Of a DNA stretch of 64,000 nt, positions 17,601 through 23,716 are shown one piece after another. Under the pieces are notes generated by a model, which was given only the letters and a program-made list of their open reading frames with translations, did not search any database and had not been told where the DNA came from. The translations under genes were made by a program, and so were the position numbers. Numbering within the stretch: position 1 is the stretch's first letter; every line of letters begins with the position of its first letter. Location of the stretch: positions 62,001-126,000 of the forward strand of contig JAQUOT010000001.1 of the NCBI GenBank assembly GCA_028716945.1, given 5' to 3'. This DNA comes from Candidatus Nanoarchaeia archaeon (GTDB lineage: Archaea > Nanobdellota > Nanobdellia > SCGC-AAA011-G17 > JAFCDX01).

Positions 17601-17767
17601 AATTTGGATTTGGTAAAGAAAGATTATTAGAAGAATTCCAATTAAGAACGAAACTATTAGTTGCTATGTACAAAACTAAAATTTTTGATTATAAACAAGT
17701 TCAAACAGTAATTAATGAATATGCAAGAAATCCAAAAAAAGTTTTAAAGCAATTCGGCGTAATTTAG
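14618..17767 (+). CDS. Type II/IV secretion (FlaI/TadA-like) ATPase interrupted by an intein
   Basis: 1049 residues, of which 516 are an intein, leaving a 533-residue ATPase. Extein: N-terminal domain (1-222) ending LDGSLPDG, then from Ser739 SRVNATYT..., Walker A GGTGSGKTT (about 799-807), Asp-box SIEDTRELN, Walker B-type VGEIRGQEA and the His-box GTMHAND. It powers assembly of the pilins encoded upstream, as a hexamer on the cytoplasmic face. The intein sits in the conserved DG|SR nucleotide-binding segment, so the enzyme is inactive until splicing. It is followed by two TadC/FlaJ-like subunits. Confidence 0.93.
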   Translation: MFKLFGKKEVDKKVDSSIKEETLFKINRIEKLPVLPDFPNKEKIDIQYPLIEPYASVHIHWDPKEGDVIYEVIEPKLDDREKEVLKILENGVKEFINVSFISIKKGEAVIEYLERNIKTLLKELGLKISNDTFLKIMYYVYRDFVGMNEIEPLLCDYFIEDIECNGIKSPVYIVHRKYRNLRSNITFNEFPYLISFVEKLAQKAGRYVSYSNPILDGSLPDGSVEYNEPFIYKENGTIKISKIGAFIDKYYNKNESNIPKKSFNLEVPVFDEKYKIKWESADYVYRHKTKDSLFKINLETGKEITLSSSHSVFVLKDNGINTLKTTEIKEGDYVVIPTIIPEIEPIKEINLVERFLKSNLKNKVVIRNVPSYIFKEKGLTIKDYLKENYKKKNQSFYDFKNKNILPLSLYNILSNKELRNCKLATSSHQEVPTFLKIDKDLIRLVGYYTAEGWLTKVKNHHRIHFCLNINEKKYINEICKSFKNCFNVIPYLEKEYKNAIKITINSILIKHIFEEILEVTKYAKTKEVPWIIYNVSNKLKKEYIKTWSNGDYNCTASKKLISDLSYLSLFNEDILSICSRTRNGKIEERDITSTEFYSNEIIRNPIKRYIEMIPMEIFNPLNQMHIKLRNKRISKKRLLETLNDIRFQRFEKLNSNLPKQFLIEWSKRGFIKDNELTIKGLKALNEKLIVDTLINSDLGFAKIKKIQKTESNHEYVYDISVPNYENFISGLGGIFCHNSRVNATYTTDISSKGPTFTLRKFTKEPWSPVKMIDMRTVSPEILAYLWILIEHEFNVMVIGGTGSGKTTFLNGLAFFIPPQARIVSIEDTRELNLEHENWLPSVAREGIGLANIVGQKYGEVTLFDLLKESFRQRPDYVIVGEIRGQEAFVLFQGMSSGHPSMGTMHANDVESMIKRLESPPINLSATLVEALDVVCVIGHAKVNGQDVRRIKMIQEIISVGESGQAQINIPFKWDVNTDTFFFKTDSYTFKKLTEEFGFGKERLLEEFQLRTKLLVAMYKTKIFDYKQVQTVINEYARNPKKVLKQFGVI
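15284..16831 (+). other. Intein with LAGLIDADG-type endonuclease domain (residues 223-738)
   Basis: 516 residues from Ser223 to Asn738, followed by Ser739. Block A begins SVEYNEPFIY, with Ser as nucleophile instead of the common Cys. Block B is LSSSHSVFVL. Endonuclease blocks include VGYYTAEGW and TWSNGDY. Block F is VYDISVPNYENFI and block G ends FCHN, with the penultimate His and terminal Asn. All splicing residues are present, so it should self-excise. In the second endonuclease motif the acidic residue is kept (GDY), so the homing activity may also be intact. Confidence 0.9.
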
Positions 17768-17774
17768 GTGAAAT

Positions 17775-18737
17775 ATGAAAAAAAATCCTGAAATAAATCC
17801 TTATATTAAGAAATTTGCTAAGAATTACAAAAAAGTAAAATCAAAACCCGCAGTAGTTCCATATACTTTATACAAACCAAACCAATTTGCAAAAATATCA
17901 AATAGATTTGTAGAACCTATAACTCTTTTTTTACTAAGAAAATTTCCAGAATTGTTCAAGCCTTTATTTAATTCTTTAAAATTAATAAGATTAAATATGC
18001 TTTCTGAAAGTTATGTAAGTATAATGATATTTTCAAGTATTTTAGCTTTTTTTGTAGGAACAATCCTATTTTCAATAATATTAAAAAATATTCTTAATGG
18101 ATTAGGTTTAGGGGTATTGTCTCTATTTTTTACAATAATTATTTTTTTCTTCTATCCAAAATCAAACATTAATAGCAGAAGGAAAAAAATTAAATCAGAA
18201 TTACCTTTTGCCATTATTCATATGGCGGCTATTGCTGGCTCAGGTACTCCACCAATAAATATTTTTAGTTTGTTAATACAATCCAAAGAATATCCTGAAT
18301 TAGAAACAGAATTTAAAAAAATAATGAATCATATTAATATTTTTGGTTATGATTTAAGTACTGCTTTGAAATCTGTTGCATCAACTTGTCCAAGCCCAGA
18401 ATTTGGAGAATTATTAAATGGAATTGTATCAACAGTTAATTCAGGTGGAGATTTAAAAACATATTTAGAAACAAAAGCACAAGATGCTCTTTCAACATAC
18501 AAACTTGAAAGACAAAAATATGTTGAATCTATTGCAACATATTCAGATATTTATACAGGAATATTAATTGCAGCACCCTTATTGTTTATTACAACTTTAG
18601 CAATCATTAATGTTATTGGAGGAGCAGTAGGAGGATTAACTGCAACAGTAATTGCTCAATATGGAACTTTTTTAGTTTTACCAATACTAAATGTAGGTTT
18701 CATAGCCTTCCTTAATTTAACTGCAACCGAGATATAA
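17775..18737 (+). CDS. Pilus assembly membrane protein, TadC/FlaJ-like (first copy)
   Basis: 320 residues. A cytoplasmic N-terminal part (about 1-80) precedes two membrane helices. A soluble T2SSF domain follows (about 130-250; PFAIIHMAAIAGSGTPPINIF, ...LNGIVSTVNSGGDLKTYLE), then two or three C-terminal helices. This is the platform subunit on which the ATPase acts. ATG follows the ATPase stop by 7 nt with AGGTGAAAT as ribosome site. Together with the next gene it gives two T2SSF halves, as in TadB/TadC pairs. Confidence 0.85.
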   Translation: MKKNPEINPYIKKFAKNYKKVKSKPAVVPYTLYKPNQFAKISNRFVEPITLFLLRKFPELFKPLFNSLKLIRLNMLSESYVSIMIFSSILAFFVGTILFSIILKNILNGLGLGVLSLFFTIIIFFFYPKSNINSRRKKIKSELPFAIIHMAAIAGSGTPPINIFSLLIQSKEYPELETEFKKIMNHINIFGYDLSTALKSVASTCPSPEFGELLNGIVSTVNSGGDLKTYLETKAQDALSTYKLERQKYVESIATYSDIYTGILIAAPLLFITTLAIINVIGGAVGGLTATVIAQYGTFLVLPILNVGFIAFLNLTATEI

Positions 18738-18738
18738 A

Positions 18739-19629
18739 ATGGAAATAAAACTTCAATCAAAACATATATTGTTTATAATAATTGGAATATTAATTCTTAT
18801 AATTGATTTTATTTATTTTTTAAATGAAAGGTGGTTTAAACCTGTAATAATTATTGGATTCGTCGTAATGGTAATACAATTCTTCCTAGATTTTTTAGCT
18901 GAAAACAAAAGACAGCAAGAAATAGAAACAAAATTCTTAGAATTTGTAAGAGCCTTAGTAGAAACAGTAAAATCTGGTATTCCTATTCCAAAAGCAATTA
19001 TACAAATTTCAACAGAAGATTATGGTGCTTTAACTCCCCATGTTAAAAAAATGGCTGCACAAATAGAGTGGGGTTTTCCTTTGGATGATGTTCTAGAAGT
19101 ATTTGCAAATGATGCAAAGAATAAAGTTATAAATAAATCTATTTCTATAGTTACAGAGGCAGAAAAGTCAGGCGGTAATATGGCAGAGGTGTTACAAGCA
19201 GTAAGCAATTCAGTATATTCTATTAAGAAAATAAAAGAAGAAAGAAAATCTTCTGTATATTCGCAAGTTGTACAAGGGTATATTATCTTTTTTATATTTA
19301 TTGCAATAATGTTAATGATGCAAGTTTATCTTATGCCAAAAATAAGTAATTTGGGTGGAGAAGAATTAAGTATAGGCAGTTCTCCTATTTCCGGAGTTCC
19401 TGGAATTTCCTTAGGAAGTAGTTCAACTGCAAAATTAGATGAAAAAGTCATGGCAAGTACTTTTACTTGGATGGTATTAATACAAGGATTATTTGCAGGA
19501 TTATTAATAGGAAAATTTTCAGAAGGGGAATTAAAATATGGAGTAAAACATAGTTTGATTTTTGTAATTGTTGGATATTTAATTATTTCAACAGTCTCTT
19601 GGACTCCAGCAGCTGTAGGTGTTATATGA
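18739..19629 (+). CDS. Pilus assembly membrane protein, TadC/FlaJ-like (second copy)
   Basis: 296 residues: two N-terminal helices, a soluble T2SSF domain with FVRALVETVKSGIPIPKAI (about 73-91) and EKSGGNMAEVLQAVS (about 142-156), then three C-terminal helices with a Gly/Ser-rich loop (SSPISGVPGISLGSSS). It starts one base after the first copy's stop, so the two platform proteins are probably made in equal amounts. Its stop overlaps the next start (ATGA). Confidence 0.85.
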   Translation: MEIKLQSKHILFIIIGILILIIDFIYFLNERWFKPVIIIGFVVMVIQFFLDFLAENKRQQEIETKFLEFVRALVETVKSGIPIPKAIIQISTEDYGALTPHVKKMAAQIEWGFPLDDVLEVFANDAKNKVINKSISIVTEAEKSGGNMAEVLQAVSNSVYSIKKIKEERKSSVYSQVVQGYIIFFIFIAIMLMMQVYLMPKISNLGGEELSIGSSPISGVPGISLGSSSTAKLDEKVMASTFTWMVLIQGLFAGLLIGKFSEGELKYGVKHSLIFVIVGYLIISTVSWTPAAVGVI

Positions 19630-20348
19630 ATAAAAAAGCAATAGGTCATCATTTAGATTGGATGCTTGCAATAGGTTTATTTATGGTATATATCTTATTT
19701 GTAATTGTAATGTTAAAACCAGGAATTGATCCGTTGTATAAAGGATCTGTTTTATTAGATTTAGTTCAAGATAATTTAATGAATGAAATAAATTGGGAAA
19801 TTACCAAAGTTCCTATACATATAAAAATAAGTAGCACTTGTCCTGTAGAAAATGGAGATATAAAAATAAATTTTCCTTTTGATTGGAATGAAAAATTAAG
19901 ATTATTTAGAGAAAATGGGAATGAATTAGCATTTTCTGCAAGCCCAAAAGTAAATTTAATATTAGATGATGTTTGGTCGGGAACTGGAGAAGAAACCCTA
20001 TCTTTAATGTATTCTCCAGATTTTACAAATGGAGAGAGTGGAATTTCTGGAAGTTGCTCTCCAGCAGATTATACATATGGAATTGCTGAAATGATTAAAG
20101 GAATCTGTGATAATGGAAATTGTGGAGATAAAATAGATGTTTTATTTAATAAAAATTATGCAGATGTAAAAACAGAATGGAATTTCCCACCAAATAAAGA
20201 ATTTAGTATACAAATAGAAAATAGAAAATTCCCACAAAATTTAGTTCCTCCTACAAGCGCAGATGTATTTGTAAGACAAATACCAAATTATTTATTAAAG
20301 CAAAATGGAGAATTAATACCTGTAACAATAACAATAATAGCCTGGTAA
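19626..20348 (+). CDS. Pilin-like exported protein with class III-type leader (6)
   Basis: 240 residues from ATG 19626, which overlaps the previous stop by 4 nt and gives the leader MNKKA|IGHHLDWMLAIGLFMVYILFVIVML; the frame extends to 19599 but that start is poorer. The His-His-x-x-Asp in the helix is unusual for a pilin. The exported part has Cys pairs (SCSPAD, ICDNGNCG) and a beta-rich pattern. Function unknown; perhaps a minor subunit or anchor of the pilus. Confidence 0.7.
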   Translation: MNKKAIGHHLDWMLAIGLFMVYILFVIVMLKPGIDPLYKGSVLLDLVQDNLMNEINWEITKVPIHIKISSTCPVENGDIKINFPFDWNEKLRLFRENGNELAFSASPKVNLILDDVWSGTGEETLSLMYSPDFTNGESGISGSCSPADYTYGIAEMIKGICDNGNCGDKIDVLFNKNYADVKTEWNFPPNKEFSIQIENRKFPQNLVPPTSADVFVRQIPNYLLKQNGELIPVTITIIAW

Positions 20349-20349
20349 A

Positions 20350-20787
20350 ATGAATAAAAAAGCATATATAAGGACAGTAGAAGCAGTAATTGCAATATTA
20401 CTTACTTTCATTTTTATAATGACTATATTAACTCCAAAAGAAAGTCAAAAAGAAAATACATTAAGTTCTATTCAAAAAAATACCTTAAAAATAATAGAAT
20501 TGAATAGTTCTTTAAGAAAAAATGTATTAGAATCCCAATTAGGCGTTCCATTTAATCCTACAGACCCAAATAGAATACAACTATATAATACCATAAAAGA
20601 TAATACAAAAAAATTTGTTACTCTTGATTTTAATTTTACAGTATGTGATCAAAAAAATACAAATTGCAATCCAAATATAAAAAATGATTTCATACCTAAG
20701 AATAAAGATGTTTATGCAAAAAGCATTATGATGTCTAGTTTAGATAAAACAAGAATTTTTAGATTGTATTTATGGGAAAAATTCTGA
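20350..20787 (+). CDS. Pilin-like exported protein with class III-type leader (7)
   Basis: 145 residues, leader MNKKA|YIRTVEAVIAILLTFIFIMTIL, with the Glu in the helix (position +5 after the cut) that true type IV pilins and pseudopilins use for assembly. A small domain with two Cys (VCDQKNTNCN) follows. It starts one base after the previous stop and is the last gene of the pilus locus. Confidence 0.72.
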   Translation: MNKKAYIRTVEAVIAILLTFIFIMTILTPKESQKENTLSSIQKNTLKIIELNSSLRKNVLESQLGVPFNPTDPNRIQLYNTIKDNTKKFVTLDFNFTVCDQKNTNCNPNIKNDFIPKNKDVYAKSIMMSSLDKTRIFRLYLWEKF

Positions 20788-20859
20788 AATAGATAATTTT
20801 AAAAGCAATTATTTCTTTAGATTTATATGCCGAGATCGCATAACCTGGTATTGCGCCAG

Positions 20860-20883
20860 ATTACTAAGATAGAGTAAGGCGAA
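20860..20883 (+). other. tRNA-Ser intron 1 (position 30/31), short form
   Basis: 24 nt if the first 3' site (bulge AAC 20882-20884) is used. With the second, identical site (bulge 20899-20901) it extends to 20900 and is 41 nt. Both choices keep GGCG and AGTAA for pairing with CGCC and TTACT. Confidence 0.75.
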
Positions 20884-20906
20884 CCTCGAAGTAAGGCGAA
20901 CCTGGA
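20873..20906 (+). repeat. Tandem duplication of 17 nt carrying the tRNA-Ser anticodon
   Basis: Unit 1 (20873-20889) is AGTAAGGCGAACCTCGA and unit 2 (20890-20906) is AGTAAGGCGAACCTGGA. They differ at one base only, C20887 versus G20904, which is anticodon position 34. Each unit contains the 3' half of the intron 1 splice motif and a complete serine anticodon. Confidence 0.95.
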
Positions 20907-20921
20907 AAGGTTGTGCAAGAA
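20891..20921 (+). other. tRNA-Ser intron 2 (canonical position 37/38)
   Basis: 31 nt when the CGA anticodon is used, and only 14 nt (20908-20921) when GGA is used. The bulges are AA^G (or AA^A) on the 5' side and AA^A (20920-20922) on the 3' side. The 4-bp helix CTSG/CAAG contains one mismatch, so this motif is relaxed. Confidence 0.65.
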
Positions 20922-21038
20922 AGCTGGTTTCCGAAAGGATGTGCAGGTTCAAATCCTGCTCTCGGCGTTTATACTCCTTTAAAACCCTTTTAAGTAGGGT
21001 ATAAGTTGTTACCTACAGGTAGTTACAAAAGCGAAAGG

Positions 21039-21047
21039 TTTATAAAT
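21039..21047 (+). promoter_or_regulatory. TATA box upstream of the 245-aa gene
   Basis: TTTATAAAT, about 50 bases before ATG 21094, leaving a short leader that contains GAGG (21077-21080). A 12-nt inverted repeat TACCT-AC-AGGTA (21010-21021) lies just upstream. Confidence 0.45.
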
Positions 21048-21093
21048 AAGTTCTACTACTAGAATATATAAAATTTGAGGATAAAAAAACAAA

Positions 21094-21831
21094 ATGCCAA
21101 ACCCAACATTAGAACAAAGAATAGGATTAGGAACACCAGAATTTTCTTTAAAGGAAAATTTATTTAGTATGGGATCAATTTATGCTATCGATAGAGAACT
21201 TCAAGAACCACAAACTGATGAAAAATTAATAGATTTATATGATAAATTAGCAAAAGCTATGAGTGATAATGATAAACCTACTTATAAACAACTTATAAAA
21301 GAATTTGAAATGCACCCTGTAACCGCTACAAAAAAAGCCAAAGAAAATTTTGGTGAAAGAGCAAGACTTTTAAAACCAATTTATGAAGCAAATAAAGAGG
21401 CTGTAATAAAAGAAGTAATTGATCAAATAACAGCAGAAATTAAAGATGAAGATTATGTTAAAGCAACATTTAAAGTAGCAGGTTATTTCCAAAATTTATT
21501 CAAACCAACTAAATTAGATCAAAAAACTGCCGACGAATATGCTTCAGAAGAATCTGCAGCAAATATAGGTGTATCTAGTATGTATAGTGTAACTGGAAAC
21601 ATTGAAGAATACACTCCTCGTCATAAAGCATTACAAGCAAAAGCCTTTGCAAGTAAATACTTTGATATTATTGAACAAGAAAAAGATGGAACAGTAACAA
21701 AATACAAATTCAATGAAGAAAAGTTCAAAAAAGCTATGGAAGACGTTATAGCTGGTTCAATAATTTACAAAAATGCAAAGACAATACAAATTAGACAAGC
21801 ACAAGAAGCTCAAGAACAAGCACAACATTAA
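21094..21831 (+). CDS. Uncharacterised soluble helical protein (245 aa)
   Basis: Not recognised. No signal peptide or membrane segment, no cysteines; predicted mostly helical, ending in a Gln/Ala/Glu-rich tail (RQAQEAQEQAQH) that may form a coiled coil. It has its own promoter and a GAGG ribosome site, and ends 1 base before the convergent gene. A well-expressed cytoplasmic or structural protein is plausible but unproven. Confidence 0.65.
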   Translation: MPNPTLEQRIGLGTPEFSLKENLFSMGSIYAIDRELQEPQTDEKLIDLYDKLAKAMSDNDKPTYKQLIKEFEMHPVTATKKAKENFGERARLLKPIYEANKEAVIKEVIDQITAEIKDEDYVKATFKVAGYFQNLFKPTKLDQKTADEYASEESAANIGVSSMYSVTGNIEEYTPRHKALQAKAFASKYFDIIEQEKDGTVTKYKFNEEKFKKAMEDVIAGSIIYKNAKTIQIRQAQEAQEQAQH

Positions 21832-21832
21832 T

Positions 21833-22657
21833 TTATTTTTTTTCTATTTTAACTATTTTTTCTCTTTTTAACAAATTATCTGTTATTTTATACATTGCAC
21901 TTACAAAGAGTTCAGCTCTTTTAGAATGCTCATTTAAATCTGCAGGTTTTACAGAAATTATTTTTCCTTGTGAAATACCCCTAGCAAGATCTTGTAATTC
22001 ATGATACCATTCAACATATTTTCTATGTATTTTTCCTTGTCTAACAAAAGTAGAACTTAACATATCTGGAATATGTTCCGGACTTGGAGGGATTTCATTT
22101 GAAGCCATTAGTGCAGCATGTGCTGAATCTACCATAGACCAATATAAACCTTCTACACTAGCAAGCATATTATATCTTGCTTTTGAAAGACTATCAGGGG
22201 CTCTTCTTAAAGCAGTATAAACTGCCTCAGGAGTAGGTCTTATTTTTCCTTTTGCTAATAAAACTTTTAAGGGTTCAAAAAAACCACCAAAGTCAAGCAT
22301 AGCTTGACCATATCTTAAAACATTAATTATAAATGGTTCTCCTACACGAACTTCTTCCCAAAACGCAGATAAAGTAACTGTATTAACATGCACTTTTGTA
22401 GCATATTTTTGTTTAGCAATTAACTTTCCTAGTTCTTCTCTATACCAAGCAATTAATTCTTGATCCCAATCTATTGTACAATCATCAACTATAACAATAA
22501 CATTAATGTCTTTTAAGGTATTATCTGTAGGATTAAATAGAATTACGGTCTTTATAACCTCTTTAAATTGTTTATAAGCTTTAACAGCAAAATCATAAGC
22601 TATCTTATATTCTTCTTTAGTTTTATCTTCAGAAACCCTTAATTTCTTGTATTTCAT
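21833..22657 (-). CDS. Degenerate nucleotidyltransferase domain plus HEPN-like domain
   Basis: 274 residues from ATG 22657 (GAGGTG upstream; a TTG 3 nt earlier is too close to it). The N-terminal half looks like the archaeal minimal nucleotidyltransferase fold but without its active site: where active enzymes have GS...SDID it reads NPTDNTLKDINVIVIVDD. The C-terminal half (about 150-270, with SAHAALMASNEIPPSPEHIPDML) resembles a HEPN helical domain. Such fusions occur in archaea with unknown roles. No clear RNase-type Rx4-6H motif is seen, so a binding or scaffold role is more likely than catalysis. Confidence 0.6.
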   Translation of the reverse strand: MKYKKLRVSEDKTKEEYKIAYDFAVKAYKQFKEVIKTVILFNPTDNTLKDINVIVIVDDCTIDWDQELIAWYREELGKLIAKQKYATKVHVNTVTLSAFWEEVRVGEPFIINVLRYGQAMLDFGGFFEPLKVLLAKGKIRPTPEAVYTALRRAPDSLSKARYNMLASVEGLYWSMVDSAHAALMASNEIPPSPEHIPDMLSSTFVRQGKIHRKYVEWYHELQDLARGISQGKIISVKPADLNEHSKRAELFVSAMYKITDNLLKREKIVKIEKK

Positions 22658-22786
22658 CAAACACCTCTTTTTATTCTTAAGAGTTCTTTATTTTATAAAG
22701 TTTTTGTATTATTGCTTTAGAGTTACAAACCCCTTTTTTGTAATTAGAAAATTTTAAAAACCCCTAAATTCATTTAAAGATGTAAA

Positions 22787-23677
22787 ATGCAACCCTCTGT
22801 AAAACATAAAAAGCAAGAAATAAGGTATTTTTTGGATAAAGTTAATTTAGCTAGAGCTAAAGAGTTAGCAGAAGAAAACAAAGAAAAGGCTTTTGGTATG
22901 TTTCATGGTATTGCTAGAAAATTTGGTAGACAAGAAGAAATAAAAGTTGTTGGTATGCTAAAAAGATATTATCCATTCTGGCACATTAATGCATTCTCAT
23001 ACATAGAATATGAAAGAAAAAATAAGTATAAAGTAGAAGTTGAAAAAGAAGTTAAAACTTTTGTAGTTGATTCAGAAAGATTTGATGTTGAAAAAGGAGA
23101 AAAAAGAAACGCTTTAGTTATTAATGGTACAGATATATGTGAAGTAAAAAAAGATAGAGATTTATTAATAGATGCAACATTAGAACATAAAAAACCAGAA
23201 GATCTAAAAAATAATACTAAATTTGAAAAATATTTGAATTTTGAAACAAGAAAAATAAAAGAAATTGAAGATTTAATTGCTAATGAAAGTACACAAGTTT
23301 ATGCTATAGAAACAAAAGCAGAATTCATAGTAAGAAGCATTTTACAAGCAATTATGCATCCTGTAGATGCAGACAAAGTATTAAACGAAGAAATTTCTGT
23401 AGAAAAATTGATATTATATTTCCATCCTATTTATATTTTTGAGTGCATTGCTTATCCTCAAGGAGGAAAGAGATTTATTTTTGTAGATGGGTTAACAGAA
23501 GAAGTGTCTTCTTCAAGTAAGTTAGAAAACAAAAAAACAGAAACCTCTTTTGCAGAATCTGAAATATTAGAAATAGGTGGAGAGGCTTTATCTAGTTTTA
23601 TACCTGGTGGACAAGCGGCTTATACAGTATTTAAACGTCTTAAAGAAAAAAGAAGAAAAGACAAATTTAGGGCTTAA
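22787..23677 (+). CDS. Uncharacterised protein (296 aa)
   Basis: Not recognised with confidence. Soluble, with a basic helical N-terminus (1-50), then a beta-rich region starting RYYPFWHINAFSYIEYERKNKYKVEVEKEV. This recalls the 'PFW' segment of several uncharacterised archaeal proteins of surface or secretion context. A central helical region and a charged C-terminus follow. A weak hydrophobic segment near 265-280 (GGEALSSFIPGGQAAYTVF) is too short to be a sure membrane helix. It lies divergent from the HEPN-type gene and upstream of the P-type ATPase. Confidence 0.55.
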   Translation: MQPSVKHKKQEIRYFLDKVNLARAKELAEENKEKAFGMFHGIARKFGRQEEIKVVGMLKRYYPFWHINAFSYIEYERKNKYKVEVEKEVKTFVVDSERFDVEKGEKRNALVINGTDICEVKKDRDLLIDATLEHKKPEDLKNNTKFEKYLNFETRKIKEIEDLIANESTQVYAIETKAEFIVRSILQAIMHPVDADKVLNEEISVEKLILYFHPIYIFECIAYPQGGKRFIFVDGLTEEVSSSSKLENKKTETSFAESEILEIGGEALSSFIPGGQAAYTVFKRLKEKRRKDKFRA

Positions 23678-23716
23678 AAAGCAAAATTCTTAAATCTTAA
23701 AATACTAGCATAAAGT

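Larger units (their letters stand above)
20829..20967 (+). tRNA. tRNA-Ser with two introns and two alternative anticodons (CGA or GGA)
   Basis: Acceptor GCCGAGA/TCTCGGC with discriminator G, a long variable arm (20928-20942, TCC-GAAA-GGA hairpin) and T arm GCAGG-TTCAAAT-CCTGC identify tRNA-Ser. Exon 1 ends CCAG (20856-20859) and exon 3 begins A-GCTGG (20922-20927). The first intron has a BHB: CGCC/GGCG, bulges AGA and AAC, inner helix TTACT/AGTAA. The 17-nt unit holding the 3' splice site plus anticodon is duplicated. Site 1 gives CCAGC-CTCGAAA-GCTGG (anticodon CGA, 20887-20889); site 2 gives the same arm with GGA (20904-20906). Either way the tRNA is 84 nt. The second intron lies at the canonical 37/38 position. 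Confidence 0.85.

Noticed and set aside
20829-20967. Reading the tRNA-Ser gene as a pseudogene or as one tRNA with a single large intron
   Set aside because: A single cut from 20860 to the last AAGCTGG leaves no anticodon. Two BHB-type junctions restore a normal tRNA with all stems, so a working gene is the better reading.
21010-21021. Inverted repeat TACCT-AC-AGGTA as the same operator as the palindrome at 43209
   Set aside because: The arms share TACCT/AGGTA, but the spacer is 2 bases here and 6 between the same arms there, and the genes are unrelated. Chance in AT-rich DNA cannot be excluded.
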